DNA from: Blepharisma japonicum
Lineage: Eukaryota > Ciliophora > Heterotrichea > Heterotrichida > Blepharismidae
Assembly (NCBI GenBank): GCA_949751835.1
Contig: CATKHK010000118.1
Span: 49,469-113,468 of the forward strand
Direction of reading: 5' to 3'
DNA: 64,000 nt
Made by a program: the position numbers and the translations under genes. Under the pieces are notes generated by a model. It was given only the letters and a program-made list of their open reading frames with translations. It did not search any database and had not been told where the DNA came from. Each line of letters begins with the position of its first letter. Positions within the stretch are counted from its first letter, which is position 1. Of the stretch, positions 11,124-22,045 are shown in pieces.

Positions 11124-11578
11124 GAAGCAGAAGAGTTAAGGGATGCTAAAAAGAGTAGTAAAATTAGTGAAAATATAATAAAAGATAATAAAATATTTAT
11201 ATTGTATTAAGGGTGATTTTTAGTTAAATTTTATAGTGTTTTGGATAGGAAATTATGGATCATATAAAAAGGAAGTCTTATTCAAAGGGTTTGGAAAATA
11301 TAAGATAATAAATAATATTTTGGTGAAATAAGAGAGAAGTAAAAAGAGGTAGTGAGATTTAAGATCTAGACAAGCCTAAAACAAAACTGAAAATTTTTTA
11401 CTAAAAGCATGGAGCATTAAATAATTATGCTGTATAAAATTTATGCATTATATATAATAAATATAAAAATGATAGCCAGATGTTTTCTAATCATCTGACT
11501 ACACCATTTAAAGGCTCTTAATTTAAATTTTATTATATAATTTCCATATTTAGGGCTTCGTGTTTTAAACAATTAATT
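11124..11578. other. intergenic, AT-rich
   Basis: AT-rich spacer; no ORF with coding character seen. Confidence 0.6.
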
Positions 11579-12331
11579 ATGGCGAAACACAACAATCCCA
11601 CTACAAAATTTGATTGGGAATCGAAATGGCTTACAGGGGAGGAGTACAGCTATATCCTTATGAATATTGATTCCTATTGTGCCGCTTACAATATGCAACG
11701 CTATCCGTCCAGATGCCACCCTATTTCTATATACACGAAGCCACAAAACGGTCTGATTTATTTTGTCAAAGGTTCTTCAGTTGGCTCAGAATTTGGCTTT
11801 CCTCGCGTTGATATCAAAAAAAGATATCGTTGGAAAAAAATGAATTTTACGACTGAACTTCCAAAGCGTCAGCCAATTGTCGTGTATATTGTAGCCTCAG
11901 CTGTAAAAAGTGAAAAATATGTCCCAGGGAACGAAAAGCAAAGCCCTTCATATAGAATGCATGCTGTAATATTAAAAAATGCTAATGAGGATCCGTATAT
12001 TCTTTGCCATATTCGAAAATTAAACAATACTGAAAGTCCACCTAGCCCAGAAACTCCAGTAAAGAAAATAAAAACCAAAAATAACCAAATCGAGAACAAT
12101 GGGTTACACGAGCTTTTAAACGCTGCAAACCAACTAGTGCCTACCATAAAATCAATTCCACTGTGTATCGCTGAAAATGGGACGAAGCCTATGGAGTTTA
12201 AAGATTTTGAAACAGATTATGTGTCATTGTTTAGGAATAGTAGCATAGATAAATTTCCAGCACTTTCTGTATACTTTCAGCCGCTTTTTTATATAGAAAG
12301 TGATAGTGACGAGTATAATTCTGTAGAGTAA
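11579..12331 (+). CDS. CG-1-like (CAMTA-type) candidate DNA-binding protein, 250 aa
   Basis: Uninterrupted frame from the ATG at 11579 to TAA at 12331. Residues about 10-150 can be laid over the CG-1 domain of CAMTA transcription activators in order: an opening KWLTGEEYSYILMN (compare W-L-x-x-x-E-I-x-x-I-L-x-N), a hairpin QNGLIYFV, the basic segment RYRWKKMNF, and a closing SYRMHAVILKN...YILCHIRKL like the CG-1 end. Residues 155-185 hold a basic nuclear-localisation-like run (PVKKIKTKNNQ). No IPT, ankyrin or IQ motifs follow, unlike plant and animal CAMTAs. If correct, this is a short transcription factor. The match is by eye and needs a profile search. Confidence 0.5.
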   Translation: MAKHNNPTTKFDWESKWLTGEEYSYILMNIDSYCAAYNMQRYPSRCHPISIYTKPQNGLIYFVKGSSVGSEFGFPRVDIKKRYRWKKMNFTTELPKRQPIVVYIVASAVKSEKYVPGNEKQSPSYRMHAVILKNANEDPYILCHIRKLNNTESPPSPETPVKKIKTKNNQIENNGLHELLNAANQLVPTIKSIPLCIAENGTKPMEFKDFETDYVSLFRNSSIDKFPALSVYFQPLFYIESDSDEYNSVE

Positions 12332-12419
12332 TACTAATTAGTGAAATCCGAAAATTATGAATTTTTATAAAAATATAAAAATAATTAATTCCCCATGACG
12401 CGCCATAATGTAAATTTAT

Positions 12420-13322
12420 TTATTGCTCTGCTTCATATTTTGGTAATTTTGATAAGCTTTGTGAGCCTTGATAAGTGAAAGAATCGCCTCTAGGTCCTCC
12501 TCTTCAGGCTTGTCTAAGAGAAGATTTTACAGAATCTGTGAGCCCATATACAAAAGCATTGAAAAATCCCGTTAAAGAAATCATTGCTCCTGCAGCAATA
12601 ATTAATGGAAAATATTCTTCTCTTGGGTCAATAAAATCATAAATTCTTTTTATTGTTACAAACACGTGGGAGATAGCTAAAATTCATGGATACAAGCTTA
12701 ATCTTCAGACAAGTGATTTTTTGATAGAAGATTCAGAGTTTTCTCCTAAGCCTTTAAATTGGTGATTGATGTATTTTACTATTTTTCAGTAAGCTCATAC
12801 CATATATATAAAGATTATCCAAATTGGCCCATAAAATAGTAGAATCCTTCATGTGGAATCTACTGTAAAATGATCTTTTCTGGATTTTATTCAACATCAT
12901 CCTTGTGCCATCCCATAGCTTTCTGTAATAAAAGGAGGTATCGACGAAAGAGCTGGTACAAGAAACCCAAATAAAGCAAAATACAATTCGCGATCTTGGA
13001 TTTTTGAGTTTTGATTTATAACTACATCATATAACGCATAAGCCATAACCAGGCTTCACAATGCACTCCCAAGAGCTGTGTACTGTATTAAAAATGCTTG
13101 GAATATACATCAGCCATCAGACTCTCTATATGGCAGCATTAAAGCAACTGAATGAAAAAGGTCGACAATTGACATATATTGCACAAGTCGAAAAGCAAAA
13201 CTTCTAAGCTCTTGAAATGAAAGATAAATGATGATAATAAATAAACAGCCACATATACTTAAAGAGTTGCAGATCATCAGCATCATTTCTACTCCGTCTT
13301 GCTCATCTTCTGAAAGAGCCAT
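12420..13322 (-). CDS. cAMP-receptor-like seven-transmembrane GPCR, 300 aa
   Basis: Frame from the ATG at 13322 to TAA at 12420 with several TGA-Trp codons. Seven hydrophobic segments can be picked out, starting with MLMICNSLSICGCLFIIIIYL. Between helices 4 and 5 lies GWCW, resembling the Cys-Trp of Dictyostelium cAMP-receptor-type (family E) GPCRs; helix 5 follows as WRILLFYGPIWIIFIYMVW. The last helices (LSLYPWILAISHVF, YFPLIIAAGAMISLTGFFNAFVYG) end in a Ser/Lys-rich cytosolic tail. The protein should sit in the plasma membrane and signal through G proteins. The ligand cannot be inferred. It ends 88 bases from the convergent CG-1-like gene. Confidence 0.8.
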
Positions 13323-13460
13323 TTTGGAAATTTAGCTAGCAGTGATAGAATTATTAAATTAATTAATAATTATCGGTTATTTTATTTATTTAGCATAACT
13401 ATTATTGATTTGCAATATTTAAGCTCAATTAAGAAAATTTTTTAATATTGGCTAAATTTC

Positions 13461-14114
13461 CTAAGATATGTTTGAAATATTCATAGATTCTAATATAATT
13501 AAGTCAAAATAAAATTTAAATGGCACATCTTTACGAAAATTTAATATAGCTTGAAGGTCTTGCAAAGTAAAATTTTTATGATGAGTTTCTGGGACTATTT
13601 CTGAATCAATTTCTTTTTGCCTCAAAACACATTTTGCCTTGAATTCTCCTTTTTTCTTGATTTTACTGCCACTTTCAAACTTAAATTCAAAATTTTTTGC
13701 TGAGAACTGATTTTTAAACTCTTTTTCATAATTAGCCAACTGTCTTGTCCTATTGGCTCTTTCTTCTTGCTTTTCTCTAATTTTTTCATATTTTTCATGC
13801 AATTCTTTTCTATCATGTTCTACTCGAAGGTTTTTCTCTCTTTCATTCAGGATTCTGCAAATAATGCTTTTTCTCATAGCAAAGTCTTTAATAAAATTTT
13901 GGCTTTTTGGGCTTTTTGATGATGATTTTTTTAGGTTTTCTGTGGATCGAGCTGTGAAACTAGATTTTTTGATTGGTTTGATAGAGGCTGGAGTTGGCGT
14001 TTTTCGCTTTGGAGAGCTGTCAATTAATAATTTTGATTTTTTTGAAAGCGAAGAAGTTGAGTAGCTTTTTCCTATAGCTCTTAAAATATTTTGAGTATTG
14101 GTGTCATATGACAT
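13461..14114 (-). CDS. basic coiled-coil hypothetical protein, 217 aa
   Basis: ATG at 14114, TAG at 13461, no TGA codons inside. Residues 15-75 are Ser/Lys/Pro-rich and probably disordered; residues about 85-135 form a highly charged helix (EREKNLRVEHDRKELHEKYEKIREKQEERANR) typical of a single alpha-helix or coiled coil. The protein is very basic overall. No family recognised. It lies 27 bases downstream of the EF-hand gene on the same strand. Confidence 0.65.
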   Translation of the reverse strand: MSYDTNTQNILRAIGKSYSTSSLSKKSKLLIDSSPKRKTPTPASIKPIKKSSFTARSTENLKKSSSKSPKSQNFIKDFAMRKSIICRILNEREKNLRVEHDRKELHEKYEKIREKQEERANRTRQLANYEKEFKNQFSAKNFEFKFESGSKIKKKGEFKAKCVLRQKEIDSEIVPETHHKNFTLQDLQAILNFRKDVPFKFYFDLIILESMNISNIS

Positions 14115-14141
14115 ATTTAGACTATTTTATTACAAAAATTT

Positions 14142-15263
14142 TTAATTGATGATTTCTCCTTCATTGCTATAAATAATTTCTTTTTCTTCGTCATCTGATG
14201 ATAACTCCTTTAAATCGTTTTCTTTTATCCACTTTTTCAGCAGCATTTTATTATGGAATTTTCTCTGTTTTCCTTGCTCATATATTTCTTCTTCATCTTT
14301 GAGCACACTAACAAGTCTGTCTATTTCTGGATGGAAAACACCATTAGTTCTTCCTGCTGTTAGGCCGCTATACCTCTGTATATGAGGCTGATAAAAGTCA
14401 TTAGAAAACCATAAATCACCATAATGAGCATTACTTATGCTTTTTTCAATAATTGTTCTAACCGCTTCACTTTGGTTTGCAGCTCTTATAAGCTCTTCTT
14501 TGCTCAGGACTCCATTTCCATCCTCATCAATTGCCATAAATAAATCGTGCAAGCTTTCTCTCAATAATTCCCTTACATGTGCGCTAGGAACACAAAGCTT
14601 TAAAACATTGTAAAATTCATCCTCATCTATATCTCCGCTGCCATCCTCATCACAAATATCAAAAAACACCTCAAGTTTCTCTTGAAAGCTGCTACTCCTA
14701 AACATTTCTAAGCCAACCATCACTTCTCTGGCTTCTATATAGCCATTTCCGTCTTCATCAAAAACCCAGAAAAGACGGTCTATAAGGGTTTGGTCTATTC
14801 CGATGCCAAGACTTGTCATAATATCTTGAAATTGCTGAATATTTATAGATCCTTTATAATTCGCAGTCTGCATCATTAATTTACAATTGTCTAACAGCTT
14901 ATCGACTTCTTTTTTATGATTTGTAATTAATCATTGAATTGTTTTCACTTTAAGTTTGTTTCTTGTTGAGTTTTTTAGCCCTTTCCTCAACAAATAACGG
15001 CGATTTACTGACGTTCCGGGCTCATTTTGTAATATTATTGACATAGTTCCTTTTGTTATTTGTTTACATTTAAGTTTAGGTTGTGGATTTCCAGGGATTT
15101 TTGATACTTTTTTTAGAGATTTTGTGCGTCGAAATACAGGTCTCGGGTCTACATTTAATACTTTGGGAGATGATAGAGCAGGCAAAGATTCTGCCATTTC
15201 AAGAATTTTTGTGCTTGTCCTATGCAAAATTGGTCTTCTATAAGAAGGTTTTATTTTATTCAT
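14142..15263 (-). CDS. EF-hand calcium-binding protein with basic N-terminal extension, 373 aa
   Basis: A TGA-Trp codon near 14940 joins an N-terminal basic region (about 110 residues, KIKPSYRRPILHRTS) to a C-terminal EF-hand domain. Three canonical loops are seen: DEDGNGYIEARE (from residue 169), DEDGSGDIDEDE (205) and DEDGNGVLSKEE (246), after a degenerate first hand near NYKGSINIQQF. The arrangement resembles calcineurin-B/calaxin-like sensors. The last 110 residues are charged. I chose the ATG at 15263 because the ATG at 15308 overlaps the end of the upstream gene, while 15263 leaves a 16-base gap. Ca2+-dependent regulation is expected; the partner is unknown. Confidence 0.8.
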
Positions 15264-15279
15264 TTTTTTATTAAATTTA

Positions 15280-16314
15280 TTAACACATTCCTTTAGGCAG
15301 ATCAGCATTGCTATATTCTATTAAATCCTCAAACAATTTTTCTTCAAAAACTCGGCAGGCATACTCAAAATCACATAAAAGCTCTTTTAAATGTAAATTT
15401 TCTGTGCTTTTTTGACCTCCTAGAAAACAGGTAAATATGCCTCCTGGAAGCTCAAAACAATGGTAAATTTCTCGTTTAAGCTCTTTTTTCTTTTCAAATA
15501 GATTCTCTGATGAGGTAAATTCGCTGAAATCTCGGTTGTTTAGGCTAATTAAGTATTTTAATATAATTGCGGCAGACTGCCTGTAGATTTGTGCAAATTG
15601 GATAGTCTCTTCTGATATTCCAAGGCCTTTAGGAAAGTTTTCTACTTCGATGCTGAGTCATAAAGATTCAACGGTAAATAAATCTCGAGTTAATTCTTCT
15701 ACATCTAATATTTTCATGTGTCCATTTCTTGACGAAAATCTATACAAAATTTTGTTGCATTTCGAAATTTTTCATTTTATTGCTAATTGTGACAAAAATT
15801 CGACTAAATCTTTTATTATGTGATATTCAATCTTGATTTGATGATAGTAATTATTGATATTTTGTGAAACTTGGTGTACTTGAAAAGAATCCTTAGGCGA
15901 AAGGCTTGAAAGCTTCTTTTTTAGTCTATGGAGAGGGTGATAAAGCTCTATTGACGATAAGGTCAATTCGCTTTCACGCGTACTTTGGTAATATTTTCGG
16001 CAAATATTGTAAAAACAAATATCTAAGTTGCAAAAAGGAATTTTTTTGATTAGTTTCTGAATAATTTTTACGATTTTTTTTTTGAGGTTGGATTTTAGGA
16101 TATGTGTTGCAAATCTAGGTTTTAGCTTTATGCAGCTGACCTTCATTAACTGAGTATTTCCTTTTTCAACTTTCTCTATGAGACTGCTTGAGTTGTTTTG
16201 GGAGGGTAGCTGTACATTGGATAAATCTCGAGAAGAATTGAGGCCGTCTTCACTTTTATCGTCAGGCAAAATTCCATTGTAACGAATTTTTGAGGGCGTT
16301 GTAGGGGTTTCCAT
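15280..16314 (-). CDS. hypothetical protein, 344 aa
   Basis: ATG at 16314 to TAA at 15280; two TGA-Trp codons join what look like two ORFs. The first 65 residues are Ser/Pro-rich. The rest is predicted helical with basic stretches (KSNLKKKIVKIIQKLIKKI) and a C-terminal helical half (LGISEETIQFAQIYRQSAAIILKYL). No domain recognised. The last half lacks low complexity and looks folded. Confidence 0.65.
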
Positions 16315-16423
16315 TCTTGAAACTGAAAAAACTATTTTAATAAAAATAATATGTAACAGATTTTAAAAAAATGAATAGAAATAATGAAATTTACTCACTT
16401 AATCAACATTTCTTGTGCAAATC

Positions 16424-17854
16424 TTAGCATATTCCTGCAAATCCGTATCGTTCTTCTTCTATAATTGCTATAACCCCATTAACAGAAATTCCAATCAAGC
16501 TTGCAATTATCATAAATGCTAGCACAAGAATAATTATGGAAGGCCTTCCAACCTTTTTCATAATATTTTTAATAACAAAAAATCCTAAAGCTGATCCACC
16601 AAGTGATATAAAAAATAACCACAGACCATAAGAAATCCCTATAATCCCTCCAATTGAATATTGGAAAAACGATATAGAGGAGCTAAAAAGAATCATTAAA
16701 TTAGAGCATGCTGTTGATACCTCTGGACGGTTTCCTAGATACAGCAGAAAAGGGTTCATTATAAGCCCTCCACCTATTCCGAGTGCTCCAGCAGCAATTC
16801 CTGCTACTAAACTGACAGCTGCTATAATGCTTGCAGATTTTTTATTCCATTTTACATCATAATCATCAAAATCATACCCAGCATCAATTTTCTTTTGAGT
16901 TGCTGTCACTAAACCATTTCCCATATGATATGTAATCAGCATCAAAATAATAAAATAAAATATCAGAAAAATCCAATAGCCAACTCCACATTGGGTAATT
17001 CCAATAATAGAATCCATTCCTTTTCCACCTTTCATAAACGAACCAACCAATACAACTAAATAAATAAGGGCAATAGTCGCTACACTGGGAGGTGGGACCA
17101 TCTTTTTTTCTGACTCTAAAATCAGCTCAAGGGCTGGATTTTTGTCATCTTCAGTCACGTCTTTGTCAAGCACTGAAGTTTCTAATTTTTTATCCTCTAT
17201 CATAGGGTCAATCGCTAAAGCATTTTTGGTGATTATTGTTTCCTTTTTAAAAGCCAAAACTCCTTTTTTGGTAATAGAATACGACAAATATAGCAATAAA
17301 GCTACAAGTAAGCCAATAGTAAGTCAGTCTGGGAAAATCGTATGGAAAATCACCCCAATTGAGGTCCCAGCTAGCAATGGAGCTATAAGAAAGGCCACGA
17401 GCTCATAGTCAATCAGTGGCTTATCCTTTTTAGGGTGCCTTGATGGGATTTTTAAGCCAATTGTCATTAAGCTTCCTCCGAAAATAGCGACCTGAGTATA
17501 CGCTATAGATTTATAGGTATCGAAATAGAAAAATGACTGGAGGATCATAGTGTTTAATGGTCCTCCACCAATCCCAGCTGTGTTTGATAAACCAATAACA
17601 ATAACAGTGAATATTGAGCCTACGATCTCTAGTCCTTGCATAGGAATTAAGTCTTTGTGCTTGCATTCACCATCCTCACACTTTTGATAAGACTCACAAT
17701 CTTTATCGCGCTCGCATTTATCTGATTTGTATAAGAGATTTTCACAAACTCCATCAATGCATTGCTGATTTACATTACAATCGCTACTATCAACACACTG
17801 CTGGGAAATAACGAATTGAAAGCAAAGCAATAAAAAGGCTAAAATTGCTTTCAT
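16424..17854 (-). CDS. TauE/SafE-family anion exporter-like membrane protein, 476 aa
   Basis: ATG at 17854 to TAA at 16424 with one TGA-Trp joining the halves. A signal peptide (MKAILAFLLLCFQFVIS) is followed by a Cys-rich luminal segment of about 45 residues with ten Cys (CVDSSDCNVNQQCIDGVC). Then come two TauE/SafE half-domains with the typical glycine motifs NTAGIGGGPLN and GALGIGGGLIMNP, separated by a charged cytosolic loop of about 55 residues. The family moves sulfite, sulfonates or other organic anions across membranes. The Cys-rich head is typical of protist and plant members. A close tandem paralogue follows at 17973-19397. Confidence 0.9.
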
Positions 17855-17972
17855 TTTATGACGTAATTTACTACTCCTAAAAGATATTATTCAAGTATTA
17901 TCTATTAACTTGAATTTCATTATATGTTATAATCTGAAATTATGCTTTAAAAAATGTTCCAATATTCTTAAA

Positions 17973-19397
17973 TTAGCACATGCTTGAGAATCCATAATAT
18001 TCTTCATCAATAATAGTTGCGATACCTGTAACAAAAATCCCTACTAAGCTTGCAGTAAGCATAAATGCTAATAGTAAAATAATGAGAGAAGGCCTATTTA
18101 TTTTTTTTAAAATTTGTTTGATAACTATGAAACCAAGCAAAGACCCACATAGAGAAGAAACAAATAGCCAAATCCCGTAGTCGATACTTATAATCCCACT
18201 AATACAATATTGTAAAAATGATATTGATGAACTGAATAAAACCATTAAGTTTGAGCATGCTGTAGATATTTCAGGCCGAATTCCAAGGGCAAGCATAAAT
18301 GGGTTCATTATTAAACCTCCTCCTATTCCTAAACTACCAGCTGCAATTCCAGCAGCAAAAGTCACTGATCCAATAATAGTTGCTGATTTTTTATCCCATT
18401 TCGGATCATTTTCATCAAAATCATAGTTTGCCTCAATTCTTTGTTTTGTTTTTACTATTAAATTATTCCCCAAATGATAGGTTATAATCATAAGCACAAT
18501 AAAATAAAAAATCAAAAATATCCAATATCCAGTTGAGCACTGAGAAATCCCTATTATCGAATTCACCCCTTTTCCGCCCTTCACAAATGAAGCCAATAGA
18601 ACAATTGAATAGATCAACCCAATTGTGCATGCAGGACCTACAGGAACTAATTTTTTTTCTTCTTTTATCTGATTTTTCAATAATAAATTTTCTTCTTCTT
18701 TTACCTCTTCAGGCTCTTTATCTAATATTGACACCTCAGGTCCCGCTTCAGGGTTTATGCTTTCAAAACTAATCCTATGTTTTGTTTCTGCTTTATATAT
18801 GCTTATCCCTTTTTTCGCAGTTTTATAAGAAACATACACAAGCAAAATTACCAATAAAACGACAGTTAGTCAGTCAGGAAAAATCAAATGGAAAGCAACA
18901 CCTATAGAAGTCCCTGATAATAAAGGCGCTATTAAATAAGCAACGAGTTCATAATCAAGTAAAGGCCGATCCCTTGTAGGGTGCCTTGCAGGGATTTTTA
19001 AAGCGACTGACATCAAGCTTCCTCCAAAAATAGCAACCTGAGAGAAAGCTACAGCTCTATAGGTATCAAAGCCAAAAAAAACCTGTGTAGTTATTGTGTT
19101 AAGTGGACCTCCTCCAATTCCTGCTGCATTAGATAGGCCAGAAATAAGAATTGTCATGATTGTTCCCATGACTTCTAAACCTTGTATAGGGAAAAGAGAT
19201 TTATGTTCGCATTTTCCATCACTGCAATGGTGAAGACTGCTGCAGTCAACATCTCGCTTGCAAGTTCCAGCAAAAAGGATTTCGCATTGAGTATTAAAGC
19301 ATTGGTAGGGAGCTAAACATTGAGAATGATTGTCACAGGATGTGGTAGATTCTGCTAGTTTTCAGATTGATATAATAAAAAATCATGCAATTCTCAT
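17973..19397 (-). CDS. TauE/SafE-family membrane protein, tandem paralogue, 474 aa
   Basis: ATG at 19397 to TAA at 17973, with TGA-Trp in the signal peptide (MRIAWFFIISIWKLAES) and between the two halves. The same plan as its neighbour: a Cys-rich head (CDNHSQCLAPYQC), first half with NAAGIGGGPLN, a loop rich in Glu and Lys, second half with GSLGIGGGLIMNP. It is clearly homologous along its whole length to 16424-17854 but diverged in the loop and head, so the duplication is not recent. Substrate unknown; the conserved glycines suggest a working transporter. Confidence 0.9.
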
Positions 19398-20098
19398 TGT
19401 ATTAGATCGATTTACCACATTTTATGAAATTTTAAATGTCCAGTAAATTAATATTCGTATTTTTTGAAAAGGGCGACATGATTTTTGAGGTTAAATTCTG
19501 AGCTAAAGTCAGAGAAGATATTACAAAGAATTGGAGGTTTTATTTTAAAATCTAAGAAATAAATTAATAATTTGCGGTTTCTGCATAAAATGATTGTTAT
19601 TAATTGATTTTACTTAAAATGCTTAAAAAGTAATCTCTTCTTGCATTCCTGAGCTGTGAAGATCTGGATAATACATAAAATCACTCATATTTGATATATA
19701 AAACTGAAAAATTATTCATTTATATCTCCAATGCATATAAACTATAAGCATCTTCTTTATAGCTAAAGCATAGCATATTGAAATATTTATCAGATCTTAA
19801 TTGATCTTGATCTATTTAATGTCTTTGTTCTCTCTCTTTATTGCTTGCACAACTCTTTCAATCTTTTTTGCATTCGATTAGACCCTTTATCGCATTTAAT
19901 TATTCTCTTTTCAAGAATAATAGTTTTATTTGCCTTTTATATCTTATTCAAATCTAATATCTAATTCTAGAATCCTTTAATTTTAAAGCTGTTCTAATAC
20001 AATGCAAATGATATTTCAAACAAAAAATTATTACTAGAGATTTTAGAAGTATTTTAAACTTATAACTAGGAATTATCCTTAATCGTAGACGATTAATC
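19398..20098. other. intergenic, AT-rich
   Basis: About 700 AT-rich bases upstream of the transporter pair. Short frames on both strands look like chance; nothing supportable. Confidence 0.55.
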
Positions 20099-20362
20099 TT
20101 ATTTATTTTTTTGATCGAGTTTCTTCTCAACTTGTTTGACGACTTCTTTAAGGTCTTTATTATAGATAGTGTCAATGAATTTCAACTGAGCCTCTTGATC
20201 TGCCTGACGCTTTGACTCTTGTACTTTTGACAGTGCTCCTGCGATCCACATGCCATTGTTTGGATCATATACTGCTGAGTAGCCTTTATTCAAACCTCCA
20301 TAGAACCCGTTTGCAACTCTGCTAAGAATAAATCTTGTTAATGACTCTCTTAAGAATCCCAT
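20099..20362 (-). CDS. small hypothetical protein, 87 aa
   Basis: ATG at 20362 to TAA at 20099, no TGA inside. It starts MGFLRESLTRFILSRV, an amphipathic basic helix with Gly2, then a Gly/Tyr-rich stretch (NGFYGGLNKGYSAVYDP) and a charged C-terminal helix. It could be N-myristoylated or mitochondrial; both are guesses. No family recognised. Confidence 0.55.
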   Translation of the reverse strand: MGFLRESLTRFILSRVANGFYGGLNKGYSAVYDPNNGMWIAGALSKVQESKRQADQEAQLKFIDTIYNKDLKEVVKQVEKKLDQKNK

Positions 20363-20644
20363 TTTATATTTATGGTTCAGATCATATAAAATTATTAGAG
20401 CTTTGCCTCGTAATAGATAAATTGTCTTGGACTTGGAATTTTTAAGATAGCAAGATTTTATATTAGTAAATTTCTGTAATTTATGCTATTTATGCATTTC
20501 ATATAAAAATAATAGTAATTCTTATAAATCTATGGACTTTGTATTACAATTTGCCAAGTTCAAAAAGAAAATTCCTTGATTTCTTATTTTTATTTTAACA
20601 TCAATTAATTTTATTATCAGTAAATCTCAATTTACTCGAATTTA

Positions 20645-21232
20645 TTAAAAAATTAAACACTTGCACGTTTTTTCTTGATTTATCTTGAGCGATTCTTGAT
20701 CCAAAATATCAACCGACCTTATAATTTCTTCTAAAATAGAGTCAACAGGGTTCGAGTTTGCAGAAATCTCATGGAATGATAAATTTCCATTTTGGAGGCA
20801 CCATTCAGCAGCTTCATGATATTGCACAGTTCTTTCTACCTCTAAATCCAGCTTATTCCCTACTACAAGAAGAGGATATCTAGTGAAATCCTTGATACCT
20901 CTTAGAATGGAAAATTCATTTTTTCATGATTCTAAAGCTCTGAAGCTGTTAGTTGAGGTTATGTCATATAATAAAATGCAGCCATCAAAGGATTTATAAA
21001 ACTCAGCTCTGTTTCCAAGCGATGAAAATCTTTCACCACCTTGTGAGCCATTTCAGAGCTTTACAGTGCGAAGTTTCCCTTCAACGCTTAAACGACGAGT
21101 TAGTCAGTCCGCAACACCTGTGAATTTTTTATAACTACCTTGCCCTATGAAAGTATTTTTGCCAACACTGTATAGATTTTACCCTGGGTTGCCTAGGACT
21201 AAGATTTTAATCTCCTTTTTAGATGTTGACAT
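20645..21232 (-). CDS. divergent Rab-like small GTPase, 190 aa
   Basis: ATG at 21232; a 15-nt intron (21168-21182) interrupts the P-loop codons. Spliced, the P-loop reads GNPGVGKNTF, with Asn where GTPases have Ser or Thr. The G3 region is KLWNGSQGGERFSS in place of the usual W-D-T-A-G-Q-E-R-F: the switch-II Asp is Asn and there is an extra residue. G4 is normal (VVGNKLDLE) and G5 is SAN. The C-terminus is CKCLIF, compatible with a CaaX-type prenyl signal. So it is a membrane-anchored Rab/Ras relative with an altered Mg2+/GTP site, possibly a slow or non-hydrolysing switch in vesicle traffic. Family is secure, subfamily is not. Confidence 0.85.
21168..21182 (-). other. 15-nt intron in the GTPase P-loop
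   Basis: GTAAAATCTATACAG on the minus strand. Unspliced it has an in-frame TAA-type break of the P-loop; spliced it gives GNPGVGKNTF. Confidence 0.93.
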
Positions 21233-21556
21233 AATGAAAGATTATAAATTATGGAAAATAAGCAAGGCATTACACAATAGTAAATTCATAAAAATTTCTC
21301 AAAATTAAATTAAACCTTTATTATAATATAAATCACTTAAATTTCTTGTAATATAAGAAATAATTCCAAAATAATCATTAAAATTGATAAAATAATTCAT
21401 AAATCAATTGTAATAAATAATTAATATAACCATATAGAATTTCAAAGCATTTTTCATCATACCAAGAGATTTTATTTTCATTAAGCTCTCTCCATAAATG
21501 GCTTCACTGATAATTTTATTTACTGCTCAAAAGTATCGCACCATAAAAATTATAGA
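21233..21556. other. divergent intergenic region, AT-rich
   Basis: Shared upstream region of the GTPase gene (minus) and the 21557 gene (plus). No motif I can name. Confidence 0.5.
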
Positions 21557-22045
21557 ATGAGTTTTAAAAATAGCCCAAAAGAACAAATCCGGTCATTTAC
21601 ACTGAGTATACCTTCAGTCCTAAACACAAAACCACAAAATGAAATAATTACACAAGTTTCTCGCTCCATTGAGTTTCCTATGCGAAAAATGTCAGAGAAC
21701 ACAAGTCTGCCTTCCATTATAACTGCCAGAAAAAGGATTGAAAGTTTTGATGTATCTTCTGTGCTTTTATATGAAGGGCAAGCATTCAAGCGAAGCAATT
21801 CTTTGAGAAACGTTGCTCCTAATAAAGTCTTGGAGTTTTTACCATATATCTATGCGCAAAATGGGTATGAGAAAACAAAGGAAATGTACACAATGTATTT
21901 TGGTAGGGGATATGAAAATTCTTTGCCTTTGCAGAGGAAGGTCTCTAGCTTAAATATTTTAGGTGAGCTAAGAGAAAGTCGAGCAAAAATGAGGCCAAGT
22001 AAAGAAGATCTCACATACAAAAATAGGTCATTTGATTCTGTATAG
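21557..22045 (+). CDS. hypothetical protein, 162 aa
   Basis: ATG at 21557 to TAG at 22045 with no TGA. Ser/Arg-rich throughout, with a possible short folded stretch near VLEFLPYIYAQNGYEKTKEMY. Many potential phosphorylation sites of the form RxxS. No family recognised. Confidence 0.55.
   Translation: MSFKNSPKEQIRSFTLSIPSVLNTKPQNEIITQVSRSIEFPMRKMSENTSLPSIITARKRIESFDVSSVLLYEGQAFKRSNSLRNVAPNKVLEFLPYIYAQNGYEKTKEMYTMYFGRGYENSLPLQRKVSSLNILGELRESRAKMRPSKEDLTYKNRSFDSV

Noticed and set aside
15715-15717. Separate gene starting at an ATG at 15717
   Set aside because: The frame is continuous through a TGA-Trp with the gene starting at 16314, so this ATG is internal.
19954-20175. Basic minus-strand ORF of 73 codons
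   Set aside because: It overlaps the better-supported 87-aa ORF in another frame and is low-complexity Lys/Ile/Leu from AT-rich DNA.
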